NCBI GenBank assembly: GCA_963787205.1
Contig: CAWBCD010000045.1
Span: 1 to 64,000, forward strand
DNA from: DATFNI01 sp963787205
GTDB taxonomy: Bacteria; Bacteroidota; Rhodothermia; Balneolales; DATFMH01
Length of the DNA: 64,000 bases
Direction of reading: 5' to 3'
Positions 8,843 to 18,590 of the stretch are shown here, one piece after another (position 1 is the stretch's first letter; each line of letters starts with the position of its first letter). Below the pieces are notes generated by a model, which was not told the DNA's origin, did no database searches, and saw only the letters and a list, made by a program, of their open reading frames with translations. A program made the translations under genes and the position numbers.

Positions 8843-10483
8843 ATGAAAAAGCTTCTATTTTTTTCGCTGGTGATTTTTATTCAGATTACTTCAGCGAGAG
8901 CACAATCGAGTGAAAACGTACAGCCTCCCGTCGTAAAGACGGCAAATGGAATTATTGAGGGGATCAATGATTCGGGTGTTAAGATATTTAAGGGAATTCC
9001 ATACGCACAACCTCCCGTCGGTGATTTGCGCTGGAAACCACCTCAACCGGCTAAAAACTGGGAGGGTGTTCAAAAGACTCAACAATTTGGTCCCGGTTGT
9101 ATGCAGCTTCCAATATTTGGGGATATGAATTTTCGTTTCCCCAAGATGAGTGAAAACTGCCTTTATCTTAATGTGTGGACTCCGGCAAAGAAAATGACCG
9201 CCAAGCTCCCGGTACTGGTCTATTTTTACGGGGGTGGGTTTCTGGCCGGCGATGGCTCCGAACCCCGTTATGATGGGGAAAGCATGGCTCGAAACAAAGG
9301 TATCGTGGCAATAACGGCCAACTATCGTCTTAATGTTTTTGGTTTCTTCGCGTATCCCGGTCTTGCGAAAGAATCACCGCATCATGCCACGGGCAATTAT
9401 GGGTTATTGGACCAGGTTCAGGTATTGCGCTGGGTAAAACAAAATATTGCGGCATTTGGTGGTGACCCCAATAAAGTGACTATTGCCGGCGAGTCGGCTG
9501 GATCCATGTCTGTCAGCGGGTTGATGGCTTCCCCTCTGTCAAAAAATCTATTCAGGGGTGCTGATGGTGAAAGCGGTGGATTGTTTGGCCCGATCGCTCC
9601 CATGCCACTCAGTGTCGCCGAACAAAATGGGGAGAAGTTTGCAAAGATGGTCGGTGCAAAATCTCTTTCTGATCTTCGTTCCATGTCTGCCGAATCGCTG
9701 CTCAAAGCTACCGGGGAAAAGGGCAGTCCTTATTTTTCTGCAACGATTGATGGTTACTTCCTCCCGAAATCTCCTGAAGCGATCTTTTCAGCAGGTGAAC
9801 AAGCGCATGTGCCCTTATTTGTTGGTTGGAACTCGGAGGAAATGAGTTACAAGGCATTATTGCGGGGACAAAAACCAACGCCGGAGAATTTTGAGAAGGT
9901 GGTCAATGCTCTTTATGGCAAGAATGCCGGGGAAATATTGAAATTGTTCCCTCATTCGAATGAGCAGGAAGTCATGGAATCGGGGACTAGCCTTGCAAGC
10001 GACCGTTTCACGCTCTTCAGCACCTGGAAATGGGCCGAGTTACAAAGTAAAACAGGTGGAGAGCCGGTATATCGATATTACTTCTCCCGGGCCCGGCCGC
10101 CAATGAATGCCAGCATGGGTAACGCCAGGGCGGGTCTTGCCGGGGGCGTCATCAAAGGAAACAAATCAGACACAAATAAAGTGCAGCCGCCAAAGGGAGC
10201 CGTACACTCAGCGGAAATTGAGTATATCATGGGTAACCTGTCCACCAATAAGGTGTACGACTGGAGCGCGGATGATTATAAAGTCTCTCACATATTCCAG
10301 GACTATTTGGCTAATTTCGTTAAGACCGGGAATCCCAACGGATTGGGTTTACCTAAGTGGGTACCGTTTAATGAAGGCTCGGATCATCCGGTTATGCAGA
10401 TTGACGTTGATACCTATCTTCGTCCCGCCAAACATCGCAAGCAGCTGCTGTTCCTTGATCAACTCTACAGCAACGATAAGTAA
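8843..10483 (+). CDS. Type-B carboxylesterase, secreted
   Basis: A 546-residue protein with a signal peptide (cleavage after ARA-QS near residue 21). It shows the type-B carboxylesterase hallmarks: FKGIPYAQPPVGDLRW (49-64), the Cys-containing ENCLYLNVW (104-112), the oxyanion YGGGF and the nucleophile elbow GESAGS with Ser218. The acidic and histidine partners are expected in YFVGWNSEE- and AVHSAE-like segments (the latter near residue 455). It hydrolyses carboxylic esters in the periplasm or outside; in a PUL the likely target is acetyl or hydroxycinnamoyl groups. The gene is 87 bases after fecI and ends at a strong terminator (10529-10569), so fecI and this gene may form a unit separate from fecR-susC-susD. 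Confidence 0.9.
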   Translation: MKKLLFFSLVIFIQITSARAQSSENVQPPVVKTANGIIEGINDSGVKIFKGIPYAQPPVGDLRWKPPQPAKNWEGVQKTQQFGPGCMQLPIFGDMNFRFPKMSENCLYLNVWTPAKKMTAKLPVLVYFYGGGFLAGDGSEPRYDGESMARNKGIVAITANYRLNVFGFFAYPGLAKESPHHATGNYGLLDQVQVLRWVKQNIAAFGGDPNKVTIAGESAGSMSVSGLMASPLSKNLFRGADGESGGLFGPIAPMPLSVAEQNGEKFAKMVGAKSLSDLRSMSAESLLKATGEKGSPYFSATIDGYFLPKSPEAIFSAGEQAHVPLFVGWNSEEMSYKALLRGQKPTPENFEKVVNALYGKNAGEILKLFPHSNEQEVMESGTSLASDRFTLFSTWKWAELQSKTGGEPVYRYYFSRARPPMNASMGNARAGLAGGVIKGNKSDTNKVQPPKGAVHSAEIEYIMGNLSTNKVYDWSADDYKVSHIFQDYLANFVKTGNPNGLGLPKWVPFNEGSDHPVMQIDVDTYLRPAKHRKQLLFLDQLYSNDK

Positions 10484-10528
10484 GGGTGATCAAAACAGAG
10501 AACTGAAATTTTAGGTATAATGTATTTC

Positions 10529-10569
10529 AAGGGATTACAGGTGGTTAACCGCCTGTAATCCCTTTTTTT
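10529..10569 (+). terminator. Rho-independent terminator after the carboxylesterase gene
   Basis: A 13-bp perfect stem (10529-10541 pairing with 10552-10564) closes a 10-base loop and runs straight into a T7 run (10563-10569). It lies 45 bases past the carboxylesterase stop and 100 bases before fecR, splitting the locus into two transcription units. Confidence 0.9.
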
Positions 10570-10668
10570 CTGTTTTCTCTCAAAAAAAAATTATCCAGAC
10601 GATTATGTCTTGATGTGGCCTGTATCTACTGTGTAGAATTCATAAAAAAGAATCTTACACAGTAAAAA

Positions 10669-11757
10669 ATGATAGAATCTTTAGAGCAATTAATTAACGA
10701 TCATTCATTTCGCCGGTTTATATCAGGAGGGGCTGACGATTCCGAAAGATTATTTTGGACCCAATGGATTGATTCCGATCCCAGACATCGGAAGATGTAT
10801 GAGGATGCATGCGTACTACTGAAAAAGTTTAGGATTGAATCCCGTGTTCAGACTGATGATCAGAAAGACTGGTCCGATCTGGAGCAGCTTTTGAGCCGTG
10901 AAGAAGAATCTCCGGTTTACAAGCTGCCGGTTTTTTCGGGAAAAGAATCAACCTTCAAATTCTTACTCCGTTATGCAGCCATCTTCCTGGTAATCTCACT
11001 GGTTGGACTTGGATTGTGGCTTGTATCCAATAACAGAAACCGGAATCAAAATGCCGCAGGTGCACTTGCAGAAGTTACGGTTCAAACCGGCTACAGCCAG
11101 ATAAAGACCATCAAGCTTTCCGACGGGTCGCAGATTATCCTTGCACCTAATTCAAAACTTACCCATACCAAAGATTGGCTTTCGAAGCCCACAAAAGATT
11201 TGAAGCTGTCGGGTGAGGCTTATTTCAATATTGTGGAAAAAAAGAAACCCACTGGCAAGGCTCGGTTCAAAATCATTACCCCGTCCGGAGTGGTTCGCGA
11301 CATTGGCACGAAGTTTAATGTATCGACCTTCGATGATAAAACGGTCGTTGTCCTGGAAAGCGGGATTGTCAATGTGAGTAAAGAAGATAAAGAATCTGAT
11401 TTATCGACCAGAGTGCTGAAACCTGGTCAGATGGCTCTTTTGTCGAAAAGAGAATCAAGTATCAAAGTGTCTGATGTGAATACCAGGGTGTATACATCCT
11501 GGAAGACTAAAACCCTGTATTTCGATAATACCCCTCTGACGTTCTTCCTGTCATACCTGAAAAATTATTACGGAACGCGGGTAGTGGTAAAAGACTCCAC
11601 CCTGTTGAACAGGAGTTTGAGTGACGGTATAGACAGGGGATCAGTAAAGGATATGGTGAAGGTCATTTCACATGTCTTGAATATCAACATGTATCAAAAA
11701 GGCGACACGGTGTATGTCGGTTCCAACTCTAAATCAACTAAGAAAGGACTGGAGTAA
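10669..11757 (+). CDS. FecR-type anti-sigma factor/signal transducer
   Basis: A 362-residue inner-membrane protein. The cytoplasmic N-terminus (1-95) contains the anti-sigma pattern SFRRFISG...FWTQWIDSDP. A single transmembrane helix follows (about 101-119), then the periplasmic FecR domain (about 130-250) with IKLSDGSQIILAPNSKL and RDIGTKFNVSTF, and a C-terminal domain (about 270-350) with FDNTPLTFFLSYLKNYYG that resembles the STN-like DUF4974 fold. Known role: it binds the STN domain of SusC in the periplasm and controls the FecI sigma factor in the cytoplasm. It stands 5 bases before the susC start. Its partner is probably the sigma factor at 8168. Confidence 0.92.
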   Translation: MIESLEQLINDHSFRRFISGGADDSERLFWTQWIDSDPRHRKMYEDACVLLKKFRIESRVQTDDQKDWSDLEQLLSREEESPVYKLPVFSGKESTFKFLLRYAAIFLVISLVGLGLWLVSNNRNRNQNAAGALAEVTVQTGYSQIKTIKLSDGSQIILAPNSKLTHTKDWLSKPTKDLKLSGEAYFNIVEKKKPTGKARFKIITPSGVVRDIGTKFNVSTFDDKTVVVLESGIVNVSKEDKESDLSTRVLKPGQMALLSKRESSIKVSDVNTRVYTSWKTKTLYFDNTPLTFFLSYLKNYYGTRVVVKDSTLLNRSLSDGIDRGSVKDMVKVISHVLNINMYQKGDTVYVGSNSKSTKKGLE

Positions 11758-11762
11758 CATAT

Positions 11763-14700
11763 ATGACTCATAAAGTAACGACGCGGATACTTCTTCTAAT
11801 TTTATTATTTGGGATTGTCCCGCCTGTATCGATTGCACAAACGGGAAAGGAATCCCGAGATAGTACCATTATTTCTCAGGCTATTATCTCCCATAAAAAA
11901 CAGGATCGCCAGGTTGTCTTCAATATGCCGATCCCCAAAGCCATTAAACTGATTGAGGAACAACATGGCATCGTATTCATCTATGATTCCAATCTGTTAA
12001 GCGATAAGACCGTAAAATTTAAGAAAGCACTTCCCGAAGATGTGCTTAAAGCAGCTAAGGACATCCTTACAGGTTATAACTTCCGGGTTGCAAGTCTTAA
12101 CGATCATTCATTTGCTATCCTGCCCGTAGTCGTAACTCAGTCGCCGGCAAAAAAAATCTCTGATATAAAAGAGTGGAATGTTACCGGTACAGTTATCGAT
12201 TCTGGAACCAGGGAACCGCTACCGGGTGTAGATATCGTCGTGAAAGGAACGACTGTTGGAACGGCTACCGACCAATCGGGTCATTATTCCCTGAGTGTAC
12301 CGGCCAGAGATGACACTCTGTTGTTTACCTACATAGGATATGAAAAGAGGGTTGTTCCTATAAACGGTCGAAGTACCATAGATGTGAAGATGGCCATCCA
12401 TAATGTTAGTGGCCAACAACTTGTGGTGATCGGTTATGGTACGCAAAAAAAAATTGACCTCACCAGTTCCATTGCATCGATAAGTGGTTCCAAAATACAG
12501 AATGTGACGGTTCCGAATGCCTTGTCGGCTTTGCAGGGGAGATTATCCGGTGTTCAAATAACCAATAACGGCACACCGGGAAGCTCTCCTTCAATACGCA
12601 TCCGTGGTACGGGATCTATCTATAATTCCAATCCTCTTTACGTGGTCGATGGGATGATCGTTGATAACATCGACTACCTCTCACCGGACGATATTCAATC
12701 CGTATCTGTTCTCAAAGATGCATCGGCATCGGCCATTTATGGGGTCCGGGCTGCCAACGGGGTAATTCTGATCACTACTAAAAAGGGGACCAGAAACGGT
12801 AAAATCAGGGTGACCGTCAATGCCTATGATGGTTACCAGGCACCTTCGCACTTGCTGAAAATGGTTAACAGTCAGCAATACATCGCGCTTTACAATGAGA
12901 GATTGAACTATACCGGGATGTCAAGCCAGGATTTAAATCCGTCAAACTTTACGACCAATACCGACTGGTTCAAACAGGTTCTTACCGGTTCTTTTACAAA
13001 CAACGAGGATATAACCATAGAAGGCGGAACCAAGAAATCTTCTTTTAATATCGGGGTGAATCACCTGTTGAGCAATGGGTTGATTAAGAATAACAATTAT
13101 GAGAAACTGGGACTGAGAGTGAATTACGATTTCGATGTTTCCCAGTATGTGAAAGCCGGTATGAATCTGGTTGCGGCTTTATCAAAAGCCAATCCGGCTC
13201 CTAATAATTTGTTGTTGTATACCTATCGCGCTATTCCTTTTTTATCACCTAAAAATGCGGATGGTACATACAGTGATCCGTCGAGCATTGATGGATTTAC
13301 TCCACCTGACGGCACCTCTAAGAATCCTGATGCGATGCTGTATTACAACCACCAGTGGAACAACAAGCTGGAAGGTATGGCCAATTTTTATGTTGAGATT
13401 AATTTCCTGAAAAACTTTGATCTCAAGTCGACATTGGGGTTAAATCCAACGTTCGCAAAAAGTATCAACTTCACGCCTCAGTATACGGTAAGTGCCAACC
13501 AGGAAAACAGTCTGAATACCTTGAGTAAAGGAACGTCAGATAACTTAAATACCTCGTGGGATAATGTATTAACCTACACAAACTCCATCAACAACAGGCA
13601 CAATTTCACGGTAATGGCAGGGTATACCTATAGGGTACAGACCACCGACTATCTTTCCGGAAGTGCGCGCGGGCTTGTGGATCTGCCGGCGATCAATCAG
13701 AGCTATCTGTTCCTTACACTGGGTAAAACTCCTGATTATTCCATTGATGCGTCTGACGGTGGCAGCAAAAAGGTACAGATCGGTTTTATGGGCAGGGTAA
13801 ACTATAATTACATGCATCGATACCTCCTTAATGTTACGATGCGTGCCGACGGCTCCTCCAATTTTCCCAAAAATAACCGATGGGGTTATTTCCCGTCTGT
13901 AGGTGTGGGTTGGGTGATCAGTGATGAAAACTTCATGCAAAATATCCCGCTGATCAGCCTGTTAAAGGTCCGTGCCGGATGGGGTAGTCTGGGTAACGAC
14001 AATATCCCACCGAACCTCTATCAATTAACCACCTCGAATGCTAATCCTGTCATTTTTGGCCCGGATCAGAATACGGGTACAGGCCCTGTCTCTCCGGCCG
14101 TCACCATCACCAAGTCCTTTAATCCCAATTTGAAATGGGAAGTTGTTAACGAAACCAACATCGGACTTGATTTCGGACTTTTTTCCGACAGGTTGTCTGG
14201 TTCAGTTGACTGGTATCACAAAATGACGAATGATGCCATCTTTGCAACAACCGCTTTGGGAAGCAGTGGACTGAATACGAGCGGTGTTTGGGGGAATTAT
14301 GCAAATATCCTCAATCAAGGGATTGAAGCAACAATTGGCTGGAAAGATGTGGTTGGTGATCTGCAATACAATGTCAGCGTCAATGGCACCTTTAATTCTA
14401 ATAAGGTGACCAAGATTAATTCGGCTGGTGCCAGTTATTACGACCAGGGAGACGGCAATGATAACATTACCCCTCTGACCAGAACCAAGGTTGGCAGCCC
14501 GGTCGGCGAGTTTTTCGGGTACAAGGCGATAGGCGTATTCCAAAATCAGCAGCAAATTGATAACACGCCGCATTTGCAAAATACGGTACCCGGTGATTTG
14601 ATCTTCGCAGACGTCAATGGGGATGGAAAAATCGATGCCAGCGACAGAACGGCTATAGGAAATCCGAATCCTCCTTTTATCTATGGATTTAATTTGGGTT

Positions 14701-15155
14701 TTTCTTACAAGGCAATTGATTTCAATGTCTTATGCCAGGGAGTGTACGGTAACAAGATCGTCAATGAAAATCGTATCCTGATGTTCACCACCAGGAATTA
14801 TGACGAGAATTTCTACAAAAACAGATGGCATGGGGAAGGTACTTCCAACACGTATCCATCGGTTTTGATTACCGCCGGAGATCCGCGGACACCCAACTCT
14901 TTCTATGTAGAAGACGGCAGCTATTTCAGAATCAAATCCATACAGCTTGGTTATACCCTTCCGCAACGAATAGTCAGCAAGTTAAATCTGGGAAGACTTC
15001 GCTTTTATGCCAACGCAGAAAACCCCTTGACATCATTTAAGTATAACGGATTCTCACCAGAAGTAGCCTCGAACAATCCGCTGATGTCGGGTATCAATAA
15101 GGGTGTTTATCCCTTGTCATCCATCTACAGCCTCGGAATCAATGTTACATTTTAA
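11763..15155 (+). CDS. SusC/RagA-type TonB-dependent outer-membrane transporter with STN domain
   Basis: A 1130-residue protein. After a signal peptide (ending SIAQ, about 26) comes an STN secretin/TonB N-terminal domain (about 48-122: FNMPIPKAIKLIEEQHGIVFIYDS), a carboxypeptidase-regulatory-like domain (about 138-215, with SGTREPLPGVDIVVKGT), a plug (about 220-335, LYVVDGMIVDNIDYLSPDDIQSVSVLKDASASAIYG) and a C-terminal beta-barrel ending in a phenylalanine strand (LGINVTF). It imports oligosaccharides through the outer membrane with TonB energy. The STN domain marks it as a signal sender to the FecR encoded just upstream. It is directly followed by its SusD partner. All domains are intact and the length is normal for STN-bearing members. 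Confidence 0.95.
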   Translation: MTHKVTTRILLLILLFGIVPPVSIAQTGKESRDSTIISQAIISHKKQDRQVVFNMPIPKAIKLIEEQHGIVFIYDSNLLSDKTVKFKKALPEDVLKAAKDILTGYNFRVASLNDHSFAILPVVVTQSPAKKISDIKEWNVTGTVIDSGTREPLPGVDIVVKGTTVGTATDQSGHYSLSVPARDDTLLFTYIGYEKRVVPINGRSTIDVKMAIHNVSGQQLVVIGYGTQKKIDLTSSIASISGSKIQNVTVPNALSALQGRLSGVQITNNGTPGSSPSIRIRGTGSIYNSNPLYVVDGMIVDNIDYLSPDDIQSVSVLKDASASAIYGVRAANGVILITTKKGTRNGKIRVTVNAYDGYQAPSHLLKMVNSQQYIALYNERLNYTGMSSQDLNPSNFTTNTDWFKQVLTGSFTNNEDITIEGGTKKSSFNIGVNHLLSNGLIKNNNYEKLGLRVNYDFDVSQYVKAGMNLVAALSKANPAPNNLLLYTYRAIPFLSPKNADGTYSDPSSIDGFTPPDGTSKNPDAMLYYNHQWNNKLEGMANFYVEINFLKNFDLKSTLGLNPTFAKSINFTPQYTVSANQENSLNTLSKGTSDNLNTSWDNVLTYTNSINNRHNFTVMAGYTYRVQTTDYLSGSARGLVDLPAINQSYLFLTLGKTPDYSIDASDGGSKKVQIGFMGRVNYNYMHRYLLNVTMRADGSSNFPKNNRWGYFPSVGVGWVISDENFMQNIPLISLLKVRAGWGSLGNDNIPPNLYQLTTSNANPVIFGPDQNTGTGPVSPAVTITKSFNPNLKWEVVNETNIGLDFGLFSDRLSGSVDWYHKMTNDAIFATTALGSSGLNTSGVWGNYANILNQGIEATIGWKDVVGDLQYNVSVNGTFNSNKVTKINSAGASYYDQGDGNDNITPLTRTKVGSPVGEFFGYKAIGVFQNQQQIDNTPHLQNTVPGDLIFADVNGDGKIDASDRTAIGNPNPPFIYGFNLGFSYKAIDFNVLCQGVYGNKIVNENRILMFTTRNYDENFYKNRWHGEGTSNTYPSVLITAGDPRTPNSFYVEDGSYFRIKSIQLGYTLPQRIVSKLNLGRLRFYANAENPLTSFKYNGFSPEVASNNPLMSGINKGVYPLSSIYSLGINVTF

Positions 15156-15168
15156 AAATCGGATAGAT

Positions 15169-16716
15169 ATGAAAAGAGCATATAAAATAGCTGCACTTGT
15201 TTTTTTAATGTCCATAGTGTCGGTATCCTGTACAAAGGATTTGAACTTCGGCGATTATAACAAATTGCCGCAGGCAAAATTTTGGCAAACTAAGGATGAT
15301 GCCATTTCTGCCTTGGTTGCCTGTTACGGCGATTTGTCAGGTTGGTCGTTTGTTGACCCAAGTACTTTAGGCCCTGAGCAGATGGCCAGCGATAATACAG
15401 CGAAGGGATCCACAGTGGGAAGCCAGTCCGATCTGCTGGCTTTCCAGGATTTTTCCTTCACACCCTCTCTGTCCAGGTTTAATAACCTGTGGATATCACG
15501 CTATTCGTTGATTAACAAGTGCAACCAGGTACTGAAATATGTGCCGGGTATGAACATTGACCAAACCGATAAGAATGAAATTTTAGGTGAGGCAAGGTTC
15601 ATCAGGGCGTGGGAATATTTTGAGCTGGTACGTTTGTTCGGACCTGTAGTTGTTTATGATGGCATACCGGCAAACGGAGCATACGATATCCCGAAATCTT
15701 CCGTGGCCGATGTTTACAAATTTATTTTGAGTGACCTCGACTTCGGCTGGAAAAACATGCGAAAAGAACCATGGGGACCCCAATGGAAAGGGCGTGTAAC
15801 GGCATGGGCTGCCAGGGCTCTGGAAGCCAAAGTACTCATGTATATGGCCTCAGGTCCGAACTTTATGCAAGATGGAAAGGCCATAGATGGCAAAACATGG
15901 AACGATGTCGAACAAGTGACCAACGATGTCATTCAAAACGGACCGTATCATTTAATGACGGCACGCGGTGATTCCAGCTTCTTCTACCTTTTCCGTCTGC
16001 CGTATGAAAATTGTGATGAGTCCATTTTTGAAGTTCAAAACGGATCCTCGACCACCGTCAGCGCTGTCAATAGATCACCTTATGTATTGAATACCTGGAT
16101 TAAAGCAGGGCGCGACGGTGGTTTTGGTTACAGCGTGCCAAGTGATAATCTGGTGGCTGCCTGGAAAAAACGTTACCAGGAACAACATGATTTGCGCTAT
16201 AAATACTCGGTGATTTTCAGGGGCGATACCCTGGTCGACGGCCTGATCGCTGACGGGGCCACTTCACTGGAAGGTATTACGGGCACACCGCGGTATAACT
16301 ATAAAGTGTATATCCCTAAAAACGAGCAAACCAATATCAAAGGCGGTGGATGGATACATATGGTTGAGCAGAACGAGCGACTGTACAGGTATTCAGACCT
16401 GCTGCTGATCGATGCCGAAGCTAAATTCAGACTCGGTGATAAAGCCGGAGCAGCTGTCTCTATTAATAAGGTGAGAGTCAGGGCCGGCGAACCGCCACTG
16501 GCATCGTCTGATCTGACCCTGCAGAAGATCTGGGATGAACGTCGTTTTGAACTGGCTTTCGAAAACGACCGGTACTTTGATTTAATCCGCACCGGACAGG
16601 CAAAGACGGTTTTGGGTCCCAGAGGCTGGACATTCCCAAAGAATGTTTTTTACCCGATCCCACAAAACCAGATTGATTTGTCTAACGGTAAGCTAACACA
16701 AAACCCCAACTGGTAA
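15169..16716 (+). CDS. SusD/RagB surface glycan-binding lipoprotein
   Basis: A 515-residue protein from ATG 15169. An upstream start at 15103 lies inside susC and would place 22 extra residues before the signal peptide, so it was rejected. The N-terminus is a lipoprotein signal (MSIVSVSC, Cys near 21). The body has the SusD TPR framework: ARFIRAWEYFELVRLFGPV, VTAWAARALEAKVLMYMA, YSDLLLIDAEAKFRLG and, near the end, KIWDERRFELAFENDRYFDLIRTG. The spacing between VRVRAGEPPLAS and ERRFELAFEN is only about 20 residues, the usual SusD arrangement, which contrasts with the PDZ-bearing SusD proteins elsewhere in the window. It caps the SusC barrel and captures ligand at the cell surface. A terminator follows. 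Confidence 0.95.
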   Translation: MKRAYKIAALVFLMSIVSVSCTKDLNFGDYNKLPQAKFWQTKDDAISALVACYGDLSGWSFVDPSTLGPEQMASDNTAKGSTVGSQSDLLAFQDFSFTPSLSRFNNLWISRYSLINKCNQVLKYVPGMNIDQTDKNEILGEARFIRAWEYFELVRLFGPVVVYDGIPANGAYDIPKSSVADVYKFILSDLDFGWKNMRKEPWGPQWKGRVTAWAARALEAKVLMYMASGPNFMQDGKAIDGKTWNDVEQVTNDVIQNGPYHLMTARGDSSFFYLFRLPYENCDESIFEVQNGSSTTVSAVNRSPYVLNTWIKAGRDGGFGYSVPSDNLVAAWKKRYQEQHDLRYKYSVIFRGDTLVDGLIADGATSLEGITGTPRYNYKVYIPKNEQTNIKGGGWIHMVEQNERLYRYSDLLLIDAEAKFRLGDKAGAAVSINKVRVRAGEPPLASSDLTLQKIWDERRFELAFENDRYFDLIRTGQAKTVLGPRGWTFPKNVFYPIPQNQIDLSNGKLTQNPNW

Positions 16717-16742
16717 TCTGGGAATAATGAAATAAAAAAGTG

Positions 16743-16785
16743 GAGGGCCTATCATGCAGCACGACTGGTAGGCCCTCTGATTTTT
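16743..16785 (+). terminator. Rho-independent terminator after susD
   Basis: The stem GAGGGCCTA (16743-16751) pairs with TAGGCCCTC (16769-16777), extended inward by three more pairs including one G-T. A T5 run starts at 16781. It lies 27 bases after the susD stop and ends the fecR-susC-susD unit. Confidence 0.8.
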
Positions 16786-16894
16786 ATGATGCATGCCACT
16801 TGATATAGTCCATGTGCCTTAATACCAATGAATATTCGATAAAACGGCAACCACCCACAGCCACTCTACCAGATTGGATAAATAAGTACACAAA

Positions 16895-18514
16895 ATGACG
16901 AAGAAATTACTTTTGCTGACGGCGATCCTGGCTATTTACATCACAGCGTTTGCTCAAAGTGCAAACACAAAATGGGACAACACAATTAATAAAAACTGGC
17001 CGGCCAGCTTCAAAATCGTAAACATCAGATCCACAGCCGATGGCTCGATGCAGAAAGCCCGGTTTTATGCGACACAGCACAATAAGCCTATGCCGTTGAT
17101 TGTGTCCCTTCACACGTGGAGCGGTGATTATAACCAGCAGGATCCGTTAGCAAAAGAGGTGTTACTGCGAGGCTGGAACTACATCCACCCGGATTTTCGC
17201 GGCCCTAACAGACGACCACAGGCCTGTGGCAGTAAGCTGGTTCTTTCCGATATTGAAGACGCCATTCATTACGCGATTCATCATGCAAATGTAGATACCA
17301 CCGAAGTGCATATCATCGGGGTATCCGGTGGCGGTTATGCCACGCTGTTGTGCTTTATGAAACTCAATTACCCGGTTAAAAGCTTTAACGCCTGGGCCTC
17401 GATATCCAATCTGGTCAATTGGTATTGGCAATGTAGGGGAAGGGGATTGAAATATGCCAAGGATCTTGAGGGAGTCACTACAAATGGTCATGGGTTTGAC
17501 GCCGCCGATGCGGTAAAGAGATCCCCCATCTTTATGAACTTTGATCCGGGAAAAAGGAAAGGGGCCACTTTGAATATATACGAGGGCATTCATGACGGAT
17601 ACACCGGGTCGGTTCCCATAACCCAATCGCTCAAATTTTTTAATCACCTGGCAAAGCAGATGTACCCGCAGCGTAAAGACGAGCTTCTGTCCGACAGCTT
17701 GATGTTGTCACTCGTGACCAGGGAAATAAACCCGTCTCCGGATACGGCAATGACAATAGGAAGCCGTAAAGTGTATCTGTATCGAAAATTGCCTCACCTG
17801 TCATTAACCATATTTGAGGGTACTCATGAAATGCTTAGCAACCAGGCACTCGCCTTGACTCCGGTGGATGGACCTGTGAACAGATTAAAATTGAAGATCC
17901 TGAACATTGGCGACTCAAATGGCGCTTTTAAATTTGGCTGGCCTGATCAGCTGAAGAAGCTACTTCCTTATTCCACAATCATTAATAAATCCATAGCAGG
18001 CAATACTATTGGATTTGATAACCTGAATAACAGCAAGTTAAATACCCTTAAGAACCTGGATGGGTATCTTGATGCTGCTTGTGCCCGGGGTAAGGCGCCG
18101 GACTATATCTTCATTGGTCTTGGGACCAATGATGCCAAACGCGTCTTCCGCAACAGGCAAAAGGAAGTATCCCAAAATATGAACATCCTGCTTGAGAGGA
18201 TAAAGCGGTACTTCAGCAGCAAAGATTTGAAAGTCCCCGGGATTTGTGTCCTGTCGGCGCCACCGATGGACGAACAAAAAATTACCAATAAGGAAAAATA
18301 TGGCGGAGGAGCAGGGAGAGTAAAAAGGAACAACGGTCTTTTTGAAAGAATTGCGAAAAAGGATCATTGTGATTTCCTGGATACCTATGATTCATTGAAA
18401 AAGGATTTTAGTCAAAAAACAATCGATGGTATCCACCTGAAACCCGAAACGCAATTTCAGGTTGCCGGCATGATTGTGAACTATTTAAATCAGAAATCAA
18501 CAAATATGCATTAA
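16895..18514 (+). CDS. Secreted two-domain esterase: alpha/beta hydrolase fused to SGNH hydrolase
   Basis: A 539-residue protein with a signal peptide (cleavage after ITAFA, about residue 20). The N-terminal half (about 30-320) is an alpha/beta hydrolase of prolyl-oligopeptidase/acetyl-xylan-esterase type: HTWSGD near the oxyanion hole, GVSGGG with Ser144, and plausible Asp234 (GIHDGYTG) and His311 (EGTHEM). The C-terminal half (about 330-535) is an SGNH/GDSL hydrolase: GDSN with Ser341 (block I), AGN (block II, 368-370), GLGTND (block III, 408-413) and DGIH (block V, 511-514). Both catalytic sets look intact, so two ester cleavages by one protein are predicted. It follows the first susCD operon behind a terminator and precedes a GH31 gene. 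Likely substrates are acetyl or feruloyl esters on the glycan; this is inference. Confidence 0.85.
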   Translation: MTKKLLLLTAILAIYITAFAQSANTKWDNTINKNWPASFKIVNIRSTADGSMQKARFYATQHNKPMPLIVSLHTWSGDYNQQDPLAKEVLLRGWNYIHPDFRGPNRRPQACGSKLVLSDIEDAIHYAIHHANVDTTEVHIIGVSGGGYATLLCFMKLNYPVKSFNAWASISNLVNWYWQCRGRGLKYAKDLEGVTTNGHGFDAADAVKRSPIFMNFDPGKRKGATLNIYEGIHDGYTGSVPITQSLKFFNHLAKQMYPQRKDELLSDSLMLSLVTREINPSPDTAMTIGSRKVYLYRKLPHLSLTIFEGTHEMLSNQALALTPVDGPVNRLKLKILNIGDSNGAFKFGWPDQLKKLLPYSTIINKSIAGNTIGFDNLNNSKLNTLKNLDGYLDAACARGKAPDYIFIGLGTNDAKRVFRNRQKEVSQNMNILLERIKRYFSSKDLKVPGICVLSAPPMDEQKITNKEKYGGGAGRVKRNNGLFERIAKKDHCDFLDTYDSLKKDFSQKTIDGIHLKPETQFQVAGMIVNYLNQKSTNMH

Positions 18515-18590
18515 CCCTTTTCCAGAGTAATATTCTATAATTTGGCATTCTGCTATTCACAAAGTCATTTATATCTCAAAAAGTCAGAAC

